DNA of 64,000 nucleotides from Pseudooceanicola sp. (GTDB lineage: Bacteria > Pseudomonadota > Alphaproteobacteria > Rhodobacterales > Rhodobacteraceae), in the NCBI RefSeq assembly GCF_029213205.1, contig NZ_JARGNH010000001.1, positions 186,001 through 250,000 on the forward strand, written 5' to 3'. The notes under the pieces were generated by a model that made no database searches, was not told the DNA's origin, and was given only the letters and a program-made list of their open reading frames with translations. Every line of letters begins with the position of its first letter. Position 1 is the stretch's first letter. The position numbers and the translations under genes are program-made. Positions 40,664 to 49,498 of this stretch are shown one piece after another.

Positions 40664-41554
40664 ATGGACGCGCTGATCTGGCTGGTGACCCAGATGGGGA
40701 TGGGGGTCTATAATTTCGGCTATGCGATCACCCATCCATGGCTGTGGCTCGACTGGAGCAACAAGGAAAGCCTGATGCGATTCATCTACTATGGTGGATC
40801 GGTCGAATTGTTCTTTGCGCTGTTCGATGGCTTTCTGATGGTCACCCTGATCGGAATGTACTTTCGCCCCTTCATGTGGGCCTGTGTCAGGATCCTGGAG
40901 GGCGTGGCCAATACGGTCGGGCGCACCGCTGCCTGGGCCGGGCTGGTCATGGTGGCGATCCAGACCATGGTGGTGTTTCTCCAATCTATTTTCCGGCTGG
41001 GTGAAATCACTGTCGCGCCGCTGGGGCTGGGTTTGACCTATTCGGTCACCTGGTGGTCCGAGGGGCTGAAATTCTGGAACGCGGTGATCGTGGCGCTCTG
41101 TGTCAGCTACACCTTTGTGCAAGGCGGGCATGTGCGGGTCGACCTGATCTATGCGCCGCTGAAACACCGGGCCAAACGGATGGTCGACATGTTTGGTGCG
41201 CTGTTCCTGATGGTGCCGACGGCCATTCTGACCTGGATGTATGCCTGGTTCTTTCTCTGGCGGCATCTGATCACGCCGAAAGTATCGGCCAGCGACAAGC
41301 TGGAGCTGCTTGAGCGCAAGGCAAGGATCGTCAAGTGGAAGGTGGAAACCATCGGGTTCAGCCCGGACGGGTTCAACGCCTATTTCCTGTTCAAGGTGCT
41401 GATACTCTGCTTTGTGGCGCTGGTTCTTGTGCAGGCGATTGCGTTTTTCTACCGGTCCTATCTGGAATTGATCGAGGGCGAGGCGTCGGCGGGGAAATAC
41501 CTTGACCGTGACACGCTCGGCGAAGGCGAAGAAGCCTTTGAAGGCACGCATTAA
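40664..41554 (+). CDS. TRAP transporter small permease (DctQ type), extended form
   Basis: 296 residues from ATG 40664 (MDALIWLVTQMGMGVYNFGY), which has GGGGGG upstream; an in-frame start at 40589 lies in the terminator region. It has more than the four spans of ordinary DctQ (about 160 residues): an N-terminal span, VELFFALFDGFLMVTLIGMY, LVMVAIQTMVVFLQSIF, WNAVIVALCVSYTFVQGGHV with RVDLIYAPL (the DctQ signature), LFLMVPTAILTWMYAWFFLW and a C-terminal LFKVLILCFVALVLVQAIAF. Long DctQ proteins accompany the long DctM type found next. It ends 15 bases before that gene. Confidence 0.85.
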   Translation: MDALIWLVTQMGMGVYNFGYAITHPWLWLDWSNKESLMRFIYYGGSVELFFALFDGFLMVTLIGMYFRPFMWACVRILEGVANTVGRTAAWAGLVMVAIQTMVVFLQSIFRLGEITVAPLGLGLTYSVTWWSEGLKFWNAVIVALCVSYTFVQGGHVRVDLIYAPLKHRAKRMVDMFGALFLMVPTAILTWMYAWFFLWRHLITPKVSASDKLELLERKARIVKWKVETIGFSPDGFNAYFLFKVLILCFVALVLVQAIAFFYRSYLELIEGEASAGKYLDRDTLGEGEEAFEGTH

Positions 41555-41568
41555 AGGGGCGATGGGCG

Positions 41569-43923
41569 ATGATTTTCGGACTTGATGGCGTCGAGATAGG
41601 GCTGATCATCGTGTTTCTCAGCCTGTTTGCTGGGATCCTGTCGGGGTTTCCGGTGGCTTTTGCCATATCCGGCGCCGGTATCTTTGCCTTTACCATCATC
41701 GCCTATTTGGACAGCCACGGGCTGTTGATTCACCAGGTGATCGACACCGGGAGCCAGGCCTATCGCGATCTCTTGGGGAGCGGGGCCCGCCCGGATTCAA
41801 TCTCCACTTTCCGCTATCCCGATTTGCCGACGCTGGCGCAGCCGCTGTTCGACCGCGGTTGGGAAACCGCGATTGACCGCAACCTGTCATTCATCGTGAA
41901 CCGGATGAACGAACGGGTCTTCGCCGGTCAATCGATCGAGACGCTGCTGGCGGTGCTGATGTTCGTGTTGATGGGGATCACCCTGGAACGCTCGAAGATC
42001 GCCAATGATCTGCTGACCACCATGGCGCGGGTGTTTGGCCCGCTGCCCGGCGGGCTGGCGGTGTCGGTGGTGGTGGTCGGTGCGTTTCTGGCGGCCTCGA
42101 CCGGGATCGTCGGGGCCACCGTGGTCACCATGGGGTTGCTGTCGCTGCCGACGATGCTGCGCAATGGCTATTCGCCGGAACTGTCCACCGGGGTGATTGC
42201 CGCCTCGGGCACCCTGGGGCAGATCATCCCGCCGTCAATCGTGATTGTGCTGCTCGGCACCCTGGCGGGCGATCTCTATTCCGCCGCGCAAGAGGCGCGG
42301 GCGCAGAGTTATGGCTGTTCGGATGCGCTGACCTATCTGGGGCGTCCGGCGGTGGTGTCGGTGGGCACCCTGTTCCAGGCGGCGATGCTGCCGGGGGTGA
42401 TGCTGGCCATGCTCTATGCCGGCTACGCCTTTGTCTATGCGGTGCTGAACCCGAGCAAGGCGCCGGCCGTGCATGTCGAGCAGAAAAGCAGTGAAGTGAT
42501 CACCCGCAGCGAGGCGCTGACCTGGCTGGTGTTTGCGCCGGTGGTGCTGATTGGCGGGCTGTTCCTGTTGATCGAGACCGGCGTGGTCGGATCCCAGGAC
42601 CTGACCGTTTCGGAATTCTCCAAGGCCTCGAAAGGCGCGGATCTGCGCACCAATGTCAGTGCTGAGTGCAAGGTCGCGATGATCGAACTGCACGGTCAGG
42701 AGAAATGGGACAACGCAGTCCAGCAGCAAAAGGACATCGAAGAGGCTGGCGGCGCCCGGCAGAGCGTCCGGTTGACCGGTGAGGAACTGGCGGCGGTGAA
42801 AGCGGCCAAGCTGGCGGATGCGGCGCCGATTGGCACCGGCATTTCGATCCTGGCCCTGTTGGCCCTTCTGACCCTGGCCTCCGCCCGTGGGGTGCGCCCC
42901 TCGGCGCCGACCGAACCGCTGATCATCGGTGGTGCCGGGGCGCTGGCGCTGTTGCTGGTCGATGTGTTGTTCATCGCCCCGGACACCACGCCGCTGGTGA
43001 CGGTGCTGATCATCGCGCTGCCGGCCTTGGTGGCGCTCTGGGGGATGCGCTATGCGGCCGGCCTGTTGGCGCAGAACGAATTGATCCGGGTGGTGTTCCC
43101 ACCGCTGGTGCTGATCATTGCGGTGCTGGGTTCGATCCTCGGCGGGATCACCAACCCGACACCGGCGGCGGCGCTGGGGGCGGCAGGGGCCATCATGCTG
43201 GCCGCCTATCGACGGCTGAAGGACGAAGGCCGCTCCGGCAAGATCGTCATCCGCTCGACCCTGGCGGTGGTGATCATGATCCTGGTGGGGGCGAATTTCG
43301 ACCTGCGCACCACCCAGTCCGACGCCGGTTTGGAAAACTGGGTGGCGTTCCTGGTCGCCTATGGCGCGTTTCTCTACGCCGCCTTCGGCCTCGCCTATTC
43401 CGGCTGGACGCTTTACCGGGGCAGGGTGCTGACACCGGTGGTGCGCGAAACCGCCAAGGTGACCTCGATGGTGTTCACCATCCTGATCGGCTCGCAATTG
43501 CTGAATCTGGTGGTGATCTCATTTGGCGGCGAGCATTACATTCAGGAGTTCCTGCGCAGTTTCGACAGTGAATTCCAGGTATTCCTGATCGTGATGCTGG
43601 TGCTGTTCGTACTCGGCTTCGTGCTCGATTTCCTTGAGATCATCTACATTGTGATCCCGATTGTCGGGCCGGTGATCTATGGCGGCACCTTTGATCCGAA
43701 ATGGGTGACGATCATGATCGCGGTGAACCTGCAAACCTCGTTCCTGACGCCACCTTTCGGGTTCGCGCTGTTCTATCTGCGCGGGGTGGCGCCGCCTTCG
43801 GTCACGACAGGGCACATCTATCGCGGGATCATCCCGTTCGTGCTGATCCAGATCGCCGGGCTGGCGTTGCTGTGGTTCCTGCCCGGAATCGTTACCATCG
43901 TGCCGGATCTGATGCCGAATTGA
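41569..43923 (+). CDS. TRAP transporter large permease (DctM type), double-length form
   Basis: 784 residues, against about 430 for standard DctM. The N-terminal ~300 residues carry the DctM start (FLSLFAGILSGFPVAFAISG, ITLERSKIANDLLTTMARVF, STGIVGATVVTMGLLSLPTM, ASGTLGQIIPPSIVIVLLGT). A long middle part (about 310-600) holds further spans and a soluble Glu/Lys-rich loop (ECKVAMIELHGQEKWDNAVQ). The C-terminal ~200 residues resume DctM motifs (FLDFLEIIYIVIPIVGPVIY, LQTSFLTPPFGFALFYLRGV). The channel thus appears split by an insert. A bidirectional terminator follows. Confidence 0.88.
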   Translation: MIFGLDGVEIGLIIVFLSLFAGILSGFPVAFAISGAGIFAFTIIAYLDSHGLLIHQVIDTGSQAYRDLLGSGARPDSISTFRYPDLPTLAQPLFDRGWETAIDRNLSFIVNRMNERVFAGQSIETLLAVLMFVLMGITLERSKIANDLLTTMARVFGPLPGGLAVSVVVVGAFLAASTGIVGATVVTMGLLSLPTMLRNGYSPELSTGVIAASGTLGQIIPPSIVIVLLGTLAGDLYSAAQEARAQSYGCSDALTYLGRPAVVSVGTLFQAAMLPGVMLAMLYAGYAFVYAVLNPSKAPAVHVEQKSSEVITRSEALTWLVFAPVVLIGGLFLLIETGVVGSQDLTVSEFSKASKGADLRTNVSAECKVAMIELHGQEKWDNAVQQQKDIEEAGGARQSVRLTGEELAAVKAAKLADAAPIGTGISILALLALLTLASARGVRPSAPTEPLIIGGAGALALLLVDVLFIAPDTTPLVTVLIIALPALVALWGMRYAAGLLAQNELIRVVFPPLVLIIAVLGSILGGITNPTPAAALGAAGAIMLAAYRRLKDEGRSGKIVIRSTLAVVIMILVGANFDLRTTQSDAGLENWVAFLVAYGAFLYAAFGLAYSGWTLYRGRVLTPVVRETAKVTSMVFTILIGSQLLNLVVISFGGEHYIQEFLRSFDSEFQVFLIVMLVLFVLGFVLDFLEIIYIVIPIVGPVIYGGTFDPKWVTIMIAVNLQTSFLTPPFGFALFYLRGVAPPSVTTGHIYRGIIPFVLIQIAGLALLWFLPGIVTIVPDLMPN

Positions 43924-43957
43924 TCGGGCGGGCTGGCTGGGTCAGCCGGACTTGAAC

Positions 43958-43990
43958 AGAGGCCCCGCGCCGGATCGGTGCGGGGCCTCT
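43958..43990. terminator. Bidirectional terminator between TRAP operon and DUF1638 gene
   Basis: Perfect 11-bp stem AGAGGCCCCGC/GCGGGGCCTCT with an 11-base loop, between convergent genes. Confidence 0.7.
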
Positions 43991-44019
43991 TGAATCAGGC
44001 GCAGAGCCAGGCCGGGATT

Positions 44020-44658
44020 TCAGGCGCTGGCGTGGTTTCGTAGCGCTTCGGCAAGGTCGCCATAGCCGGTGAAGCGACGCTCAAAGATCAGGCCAAGGCG
44101 GCGGGCGGCGGCTTCGGCGCGGGCGGTCAGCCCGGGGTCTTCGGTCTGCGCCAGATAGACCAGCTTTTCGTAATTGCCGAAATAGGCCTCGCGCAGCTCG
44201 GGATGCCGGTCCAGCCCCAGAGGGCGCCAGACCAGGCTGTCGAACTGCCGGGCGAGAAAATCGGTGAGATAGAACGAGGTGACCTCACCCCGCGCGGCAA
44301 AGTCTTCATTGCCGTCAAAGAAGCTGTAGCAATGCGGCCCCGCCAGCATCTGCAGGCCCAGACGGTCACAGGTCGCAGCCAGCCGCCCACCGGTGCCGCA
44401 ATCGGCATAGAGCACAAAGATATCGTCGTACGCGCCACCATGGCGCGCCACCGCCTGTTCCACCGCATCGGCGATCTGGTCGGGGCGATTGTGCAGCTTG
44501 GCCGGGAGGCAGTGCAGGTCGTAATGATCCCATTTGTTCAGAGCGATCAGCGCCAGAACCTCGCGCGCCAGGGCGCCACAGGCCAGCAGCAGGTTGCGGC
44601 CCCGACCGCTGGCAGGCAATCCGGTTTCGGTCAGGCTGGTGTCGTCGGGCAAGTGCAT
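44020..44658 (-). CDS. DUF1638 domain protein
   Basis: 212 residues. The DUF1638 pattern is clear: NLLLACGALAREVLALI near the N-terminus, LPAKLHNRPDQIADAVEQAV, DDIFVLYADCGTGGRLAATC (conserved Cys in ADCGTGG), MLAGPHCYSFFDGNEDFAAR and FDSLVWRPLGLDRHPELREA. In Rhodobacterales DUF1638 genes sit beside stand-alone corrinoid proteins, and I recall mutant work linking them to cobalamin-dependent methionine synthesis; treat this as context, not proof. The start is not certain: no ribosome site is visible before ATG 44658 and a hexanucleotide repeat lies just upstream. Same strand as the corrinoid protein gene, 195 bases downstream of it. Confidence 0.82.
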   Translation of the reverse strand: MHLPDDTSLTETGLPASGRGRNLLLACGALAREVLALIALNKWDHYDLHCLPAKLHNRPDQIADAVEQAVARHGGAYDDIFVLYADCGTGGRLAATCDRLGLQMLAGPHCYSFFDGNEDFAARGEVTSFYLTDFLARQFDSLVWRPLGLDRHPELREAYFGNYEKLVYLAQTEDPGLTARAEAAARRLGLIFERRFTGYGDLAEALRNHASA

Positions 44659-44673
44659 GGCGGTTTGCGGTTC

Positions 44674-44697
44674 GGGATTGGGATTGGGATTGGGATT
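44674..44697 (+). repeat. Hexanucleotide tandem repeat (GGGATT)x4
   Basis: Four perfect GGGATT units, 16 bases upstream of the DUF1638 start codon on the opposite strand (AATCCC in the sense direction). Possible slippage site affecting the gene's leader. Confidence 0.85.
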
Positions 44698-44756
44698 AGA
44701 GCGGGGTTAGAGAGCGGATCAAGTCACCCAGAGGGCCGACCGGTGGGGCTGGAGGA

Positions 44757-44825
44757 GGGGGCTGTCTGCCCCCACCCGGGGCCCATGGCCCCGGGCCCCC
44801 GAGGATATTTTTGACCAGAGGAAGC
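44757..44825 (+). repeat. Dispersed intergenic repeat, copy 5 (class B)
   Basis: Hairpins GGGGGCTGTCTGCCCCC and CCCGGGGCC-CAT-GGCCCCGGG are followed by CCCCC and core GAGGATATTTTTGACCAGAG (core 44801-44825). It lies between two minus-strand genes; same design as copy 1. Confidence 0.8.
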
Positions 44826-44853
44826 CAGCGGCGGGCGTCCACGGATCGTCCGG

Positions 44854-45564
44854 TCAGGAGGCGACGCCCTGGTTGTGTTTGCGCGCGACAAAGGCCTTGG
44901 CGGTTTCGACCGCGACCGCGGCGTCGCGGCAATAGGCATCGGCACCGATCGCCTTGCCAAATTCCTCGTTCAGCGGTGCACCACCGACCAGCACGAAGTA
45001 ATCGTCGCGAATGCCCTGGTCCTTCAGCGTGTCGATGACCACCTTCATATAGGGCATGGTGGTGGTCAGCAGCGCCGACATCCCGAGGATATCCGCCGAT
45101 TCCGATTTCAGCGCATCGAGATAGGCGTCAACGGCGTTGTTGATGCCCAGATCGACGATCTCGAATCCGGCGCCCTCCATCATCATCGCCACCAGATTCT
45201 TGCCAATGTCATGGATGTCGCCCTTGACGGTGCCGATCACCATCTTGCCCATCCGTGGCGCGCCGGTTTCCACCAGCAGCGGCTTCAGGATGGCCATGCC
45301 GCCCTTCATCGCATTGGCGGCCAGCAGCACCTCGGGCACGAACAGGATGCCGTCTCGGAAATCATTGCCGACGATGGTCATGCCGCCGACAAGCGCCCTG
45401 GTCAGCACGTCGTAGGGCGTCCAGTCCCGGGACAGCAGGATCTGCACCGATTCCTCGATCTCTTCACGCAGGCCATCATAGAGGTCGTCGTACATCTGCT
45501 GGACGAGGTCGTCGTCGTTGAGATCGGCGAGGATGATGTCGTCATCGTCTTCGGACATGGGCAT
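44854..45564 (-). CDS. Corrinoid (vitamin B12-binding) protein
   Basis: 236 residues from ATG 45564, which has AAGGA at good spacing. After an acidic N-terminus (EDDDDIILADLNDDDLVQ) come the four-helix cap domain (about 25-105: LVGGMTIVGNDFRDGILFVP, EVLLAANAMKGGMAILKPLL) and a Rossmann-like cobalamin domain with the cobalt-ligand motif GTVKGDIHDIGKN (DxHxxG), DILGMSALLTTTMPYMK and VGGAPLNEEFGKAIGADAY. This is the domain pair of MetH and of methylamine-type corrinoid proteins, here as a free-standing protein. With the nearby homocysteine methyltransferase it probably forms a split methionine synthase; the partner that charges it with methyl groups is not in this window. Confidence 0.92.
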   Translation of the reverse strand: MPMSEDDDDIILADLNDDDLVQQMYDDLYDGLREEIEESVQILLSRDWTPYDVLTRALVGGMTIVGNDFRDGILFVPEVLLAANAMKGGMAILKPLLVETGAPRMGKMVIGTVKGDIHDIGKNLVAMMMEGAGFEIVDLGINNAVDAYLDALKSESADILGMSALLTTTMPYMKVVIDTLKDQGIRDDYFVLVGGAPLNEEFGKAIGADAYCRDAAVAVETAKAFVARKHNQGVAS

Positions 45565-45767
45565 GTTATCCTTTTTCATCCGGCACAAGCGCGCCGACGC
45601 ATCTGTTCCACCCATCGGGCAATTGCGCCTATTTCACTGGCCGAATTGCGACATGGGCGGTGGTTCAACCGACCTATAGACGTTTTCTTGGACCGAGGAG
45701 ATTGAATAATCTTCATGGAGATCATGGGGCTGTTGTGTTTGTTCTTTATTTGTTCCAGATTTGGGGC

Positions 45768-46886
45768 ATGGATAAGGGATTTCAGGGCTTTCGGGCCGGG
45801 CAGGACTTGGCGGCGCATCGGCTCGATGATCGGCAGCGGCGCGGCCGTGCGGCGGCGAGCAATCGCGCCGGACGGTTTGAGCGGCAAGAGCGGGTGGCCG
45901 AATCCGACGGCTGGGATTTGGAGGAGGCGCTGCCGGTCCTGCGCACCGAGGTCCGCCATGAACGTCTGCGCCGGGTCATCACCTACAACCGCGCGCCGGA
46001 TCTGCCGTTCGACCGCTCGATCAACCCCTATCGCGGCTGCGAACATGGCTGCATCTATTGCTTTGCCCGCCCGACCCACGCCTGGCTGGGTCTGTCGGCG
46101 GGGCTGGATTTCGAAACCCGGCTGGTGGCGCGCCCCGGTGCCGCGGCGGGGCTGGAGCGGGAACTGGCGGCGCCGGGATATCGCGTCGCGCCGATCGCGT
46201 TGGGGACCAACACCGACCCCTATCAGCCGCTGGAGCAGCGCGAAGGTGTCACCCGGGCGCTGCTGCTGGTGCTGCTGCGCAGCCGCCATCCGGTGGCCAT
46301 CGTCACCAAGGGTCGGTTGATCCTGCGCGATTTGGATCTGCTACAGGAGATGGCCGAGCTCGGGCTGGTGCGGGTCGGGATTTCTCTGACCACGCTCGAT
46401 CCGGCTCTGTCGCGGCGGATGGAGCCGCGCGCGCCGGCCCCCGCCAAGCGGCTGCAAGTGATCCGGGCGCTGGCCGAGGCCGGGATCCCGGTGCGGGTGA
46501 TGACGTCACCGATCATTCCGGGGCTGACCGACCACGAGGTCGAAGCGCTGTTGCAGGCCGCCGCCGATGCCGGGGCGCAGGCGGCGAGCTGGGTCATGCT
46601 GCGGCTGCCGCTGGAGGTGGCGCCGCTGTTTCGCGACTGGCTGGCCGAACACTACCCGGACCGGGCAGGACGGGTGATGAGGCGGGTGCGCGAGATGCAT
46701 GGTGGCAAGGATTACGAGGCCAAATGGGGGCTCAGGATGCGCGGCAGTGGCGCCTATGCCGAGATGATCGCGCAACGCTTTGCCACCTGCGCCCGCCGAC
46801 TTGGCCTGGACCGGCCGCAGCCGGGCCTGCGTTGCGATCTGTTTCGGGCGCCGGAGGTGGCGGCGCGGCAATTGCCGTTGTTTTGA
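45768..46886 (+). CDS. PA0069 family radical SAM protein
   Basis: 372 residues from ATG 45768 (MDKGFQGFRAGQDLAAHRLD). The segment NPYRGCEHGCIYCFARPTHA contains the CxxxCxxC cluster ligands of radical SAM enzymes; IALGTNTDPYQPLEQ, VAIVTKGRLILRDLDLL and VRVMTSPIIPGLTDHEVEAL follow. It is related to SplB-like proteins (spore photoproduct lyase fold), but the PA0069 subgroup has no assigned reaction. Upstream ATG codons extend the frame to 45660 without homology. It is divergent from the corrinoid protein gene and convergent with the methyltransferase gene; a link to methionine synthesis is not shown by the sequence. Confidence 0.85.
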   Translation: MDKGFQGFRAGQDLAAHRLDDRQRRGRAAASNRAGRFERQERVAESDGWDLEEALPVLRTEVRHERLRRVITYNRAPDLPFDRSINPYRGCEHGCIYCFARPTHAWLGLSAGLDFETRLVARPGAAAGLERELAAPGYRVAPIALGTNTDPYQPLEQREGVTRALLLVLLRSRHPVAIVTKGRLILRDLDLLQEMAELGLVRVGISLTTLDPALSRRMEPRAPAPAKRLQVIRALAEAGIPVRVMTSPIIPGLTDHEVEALLQAAADAGAQAASWVMLRLPLEVAPLFRDWLAEHYPDRAGRVMRRVREMHGGKDYEAKWGLRMRGSGAYAEMIAQRFATCARRLGLDRPQPGLRCDLFRAPEVAARQLPLF

Positions 46887-46998
46887 GGGGGCGACGGCCC
46901 CCATCCTGACCTTCCCCCTGGGCGGGGGAAGCGAGCGTCTGGTCGGGCGACCCAGTTCGATCTGGGTTTAAGCCTGGTTGTGAAGCGGTGGCAGGGCG

Positions 46999-48012
46999 TC
47001 AGGCGCGGCGGCGGCCGCGGCGTTCGCGCTTTGGCGCGTCTCCGTCGCCGGTGCCGTCCGAGGCCGAAGAGAATCCGCCAAGCTTGGCGGTGATGTCTTC
47101 CAGCGAGGGGCGCGGGCCGCGCGGGCGGGTGCTCAGCGCCTCGTGCATCTTTTCCAGATGCTCGGGCATGGTGCCGCAGCAGCCGCCGATGATGGTGGCG
47201 CCGCAATCGCGGGCCATCACCGCGTAATCGGCCATCAGGTCCGGGGTGCCGTCATAATGGATATGGCCGTCGGAATATTTCGGGATCCCGGCATTGCCCT
47301 TGGAGATGATCGGCCGCTCGCTGCCCTGGGCGACAAAGCCCAGCACCGTGCGCAGTATGTCAGCGGCGCCAACGCCGCAATTGGCGCCATAGGCGATCGG
47401 CGGGTTCGGCAGTTTCTCGACCATGGTGACCATATCGGCCGAGGTCAGCCCCATCATCGTGCGCCCGGCGGTGTCAAAGCTCATGGTGCCGCACCAGGGC
47501 ATGCCGGCAAGGGCAAAGGCTTCGGCTGCGGCGCGGAATTCCTCGGGGGCGGAGATGGTTTCCAGCCACAGCACATCGGCGCCGCCCTGTTTCAGCCCCT
47601 CGGCCTGTTCGTGGAACATCTCGACCGCGATTTCATGGGTGAGTGAGCCCATCGGCGCCATGATCTCACCGGTTGGGCCAACCGATCCGGCGACCACCAC
47701 CTGGCGGCCGGATTTGTCGGCGACTTCACGGCCGAGCTCGGCGGCGACGCGATTCAATTCGCGCACCCGCGACTGGGCATTGTGCAGTTTCAGCCGTGCC
47801 GCATTGCCGCCAAAGCTGTTGGTCAGAAAGATGTCGCTGCCGGCATCCACCGCAAAGGAATAAAGTTTGCGGATCTTGTCGGGTGCATCGACGTTCCACA
47901 ATTCCGGCGGGTCGCCAGCGCCGAGCCCCATGTTGAACAGGTTGGTACCGGTGGCGCCGTCGGCCATCAGCCAGTCGCGCTCGCTCAGCAATCGGGTGAG
48001 GGCGTCGGTCAT
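46999..48012 (-). CDS. bmt: Betaine--homocysteine S-methyltransferase family protein
   Basis: 337 residues. The homocysteine-binding TIM barrel is shown by WLMADGATGTNLFNMGLGAG, LTNSFGGNAARLKLH, VVAGSVGPTGEIMAPMG, ADVLWLETISAPEEFRAA and the zinc thiols in IAYGANCGVGA and ATIIGGCCGTMPEH. The C-terminus is a low-complexity basic tail (KRERRGRRRA). Bacterial relatives are annotated Bmt, but the nearby corrinoid protein and DUF1638 suggest that it takes the methyl group from methylcobalamin and makes methionine, like the first module of MetH. Start ATG 48012. The terminator at 48190-48212 separates it from the DUF1476 gene, so it probably has its own promoter. Confidence 0.9.
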   Translation of the reverse strand: MTDALTRLLSERDWLMADGATGTNLFNMGLGAGDPPELWNVDAPDKIRKLYSFAVDAGSDIFLTNSFGGNAARLKLHNAQSRVRELNRVAAELGREVADKSGRQVVVAGSVGPTGEIMAPMGSLTHEIAVEMFHEQAEGLKQGGADVLWLETISAPEEFRAAAEAFALAGMPWCGTMSFDTAGRTMMGLTSADMVTMVEKLPNPPIAYGANCGVGAADILRTVLGFVAQGSERPIISKGNAGIPKYSDGHIHYDGTPDLMADYAVMARDCGATIIGGCCGTMPEHLEKMHEALSTRPRGPRPSLEDITAKLGGFSSASDGTGDGDAPKRERRGRRRA

Positions 48013-48189
48013 CTATGGACTCCGGGGGTGGATTTCGGTTCGGCGCGGTGTCTCATGTTCCGGTCGCAAAAGCAATGGCGCGGCATTCATGATGCTTGTG
48101 AAGCGGGTTCATCGCGCTCCGCCGCAGCAACCCGGAGTCTGGCGAGACCGGCCAGCGCCTGCCGGAGTTCGCACCGAAAGCCGGGCATG

Positions 48190-48212
48190 AAAAGGGCCGC
48201 AGAGAGCGGCCC
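48190..48212 (-). terminator. Rho-independent terminator of the DUF1476 gene
   Basis: Minus strand GGGCCGC-TCTCT-GCGGCCC followed by TTTT, 47 bases after the stop codon. Confidence 0.8.
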
Positions 48213-48258
48213 AAACTTCATCCATCGCATCAGCAACGGCGGCTTATGCGCTGAATTA

Positions 48259-48573
48259 TCAGCCTTCCGATACCAGCTGAGCCTTGGCCACCACCAGCAT
48301 CTCGTCGAGCTTGGCGCGGATGGTGTCGGCATCGGCCAGATGACCCAGATCGCCAACCAGCTTGCGCACCACGTCTTCGATTCCGGATTCTTCAAAATCC
48401 GATTTCACCACTTCGGTGGCATAGGCGTTGGCGTCGTCGCCGGTCTTGCCCAGCAGCTCGGCGGCCCAAAGTCCGACCAGCTTGTTGCGGCGGGCTTCGG
48501 CGCGGAAAAGCATTTCCGCGTCATGGGCGAATTTGTTCTCGAAGGCGTTTGCACGGTCATCAAAGGTGGTCAT
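48259..48573 (-). CDS. DUF1476 protein (ATP synthase inhibitor zeta-subunit family)
   Basis: 104 residues from ATG 48573 (MTTFDDRANAFENKFAHDAE). The all-helical pattern FENKFAHDAEMLFRAEARRN, KLVGLWAAELLGKTGDDANA, YATEVVKSDFEESGIEDVVR and KLVGDLGHLADADTIRAKLD is DUF1476. In Paracoccus denitrificans this family is the zeta subunit that inhibits reverse ATP hydrolysis by the F1 ATPase; the N-terminal segment is the inhibitory part. Upstream in-frame codons (to 48714) have no homology. It is divergent from purC, 152 bases apart, a neighbourhood that I recall as common in the order. Confidence 0.88.
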   Translation of the reverse strand: MTTFDDRANAFENKFAHDAEMLFRAEARRNKLVGLWAAELLGKTGDDANAYATEVVKSDFEESGIEDVVRKLVGDLGHLADADTIRAKLDEMLVVAKAQLVSEG

Positions 48574-48725
48574 GTCTGGTCCCTTTCGGCATGGCTCGCC
48601 CCGATATGCCGTGTGCGCCGCCGCGACGCAAGAGACAAGCCCGCCGGTTCGCTTGCGGCAAACCCGCCCATGACATATGAGGGCGGCAAAGGCGAGACTC
48701 GGCTCGCCCCTCATGCGGGGACCTC

Positions 48726-49487
48726 ATGGCACGACGCAAGAAGATTTACGAAGGCAAAGCCAAGATCCTGTACGAAGGCCCGGAACCGGGCACAATCGTG
48801 CAATATTTCAAGGATGACGCCACCGCTTTCAACGCCCAGAAAAAGGAGGTGTTCGAAGGCAAGGGGGTGCTGAACAACCGGTTGAGCGAATTCTTCATGA
48901 CCGGGCTGAACAGCATCGGGGTGCCGACCCATTTCATCCGTCGCCTGAACATGCGCGAACAGCTGTGCCGGGCCTGCGAGATCATTCCGCTTGAGGTCGT
49001 GGTGCGCAACTACGCCGCCGGGTCGATGTCCAAGCGCCTGGGTCTGGAAGAGGGCATGGCGCTGCCACGGCCGATCGTCGAATATTACTTCAAGGACGAC
49101 AATCTCGGCGATCCAATGGTCACCGAGGAACATATCGCGGCCTTCAACTGGGCCAGCCAGCAGGATATGGATGACATTCTGGCGCTGGCGCTCAGGGTCA
49201 ACGATTTCCTGTCTGGGATGATGCTGGCGGTCGGGATCAAGCTGATCGATTTCAAGATCGAGATCGGCCGCGTTTTTGATGGCGATTTTCAGCGTCTGGT
49301 GGTGGCGGATGAGATCAGCCCTGACAGCTGTCGGCTCTGGGATATCGAGACCGGGCAGAAGCTGGACAAGGATGTGTTCCGCCGCGATCTGGGCTCGCTC
49401 ACCGATGCCTATTCCGAGGTCGCCCGCCGTCTGGGGGTGCTGCAAGCCGCCCCGACCGCGGTGACCAAACCGACTTTGATCAACTGA
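48726..49487 (+). CDS. purC: Phosphoribosylaminoimidazole-succinocarboxamide synthase
   Basis: 253 residues, SAICAR synthase of de novo purine synthesis. Motifs: [85 protein letters not shown] and [16 protein letters not shown]. Length and all the ATP and substrate motifs fit the family. The start follows GCGGGGACCTC; an inverted repeat GGCGAG/CTCGCC (48691-48708) lies in the leader. purS follows after 11 bases. Confidence 0.97.
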   Translation: MARRKKIYEGKAKILYEGPEPGTIVQYFKDDATAFNAQKKEVFEGKGVLNNRLSEFFMTGLNSIGVPTHFIRRLNMREQLCRACEIIPLEVVVRNYAAGSMSKRLGLEEGMALPRPIVEYYFKDDNLGDPMVTEEHIAAFNWASQQDMDDILALALRVNDFLSGMMLAVGIKLIDFKIEIGRVFDGDFQRLVVADEISPDSCRLWDIETGQKLDKDVFRRDLGSLTDAYSEVARRLGVLQAAPTAVTKPTLIN

Positions 49488-49498
49488 AAGGGCCGGGG

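Noticed and set aside
39449-41551. 700-residue minus-strand ORF opposite the TRAP genes
   Set aside because: Spans two genes and the terminator between them; composition is non-protein-like.
48013-48189. Cobalamin, SAM or SAM/SAH riboswitch in front of the homocysteine methyltransferase gene
   Set aside because: I looked for the conserved cores of these riboswitches and did not find them.
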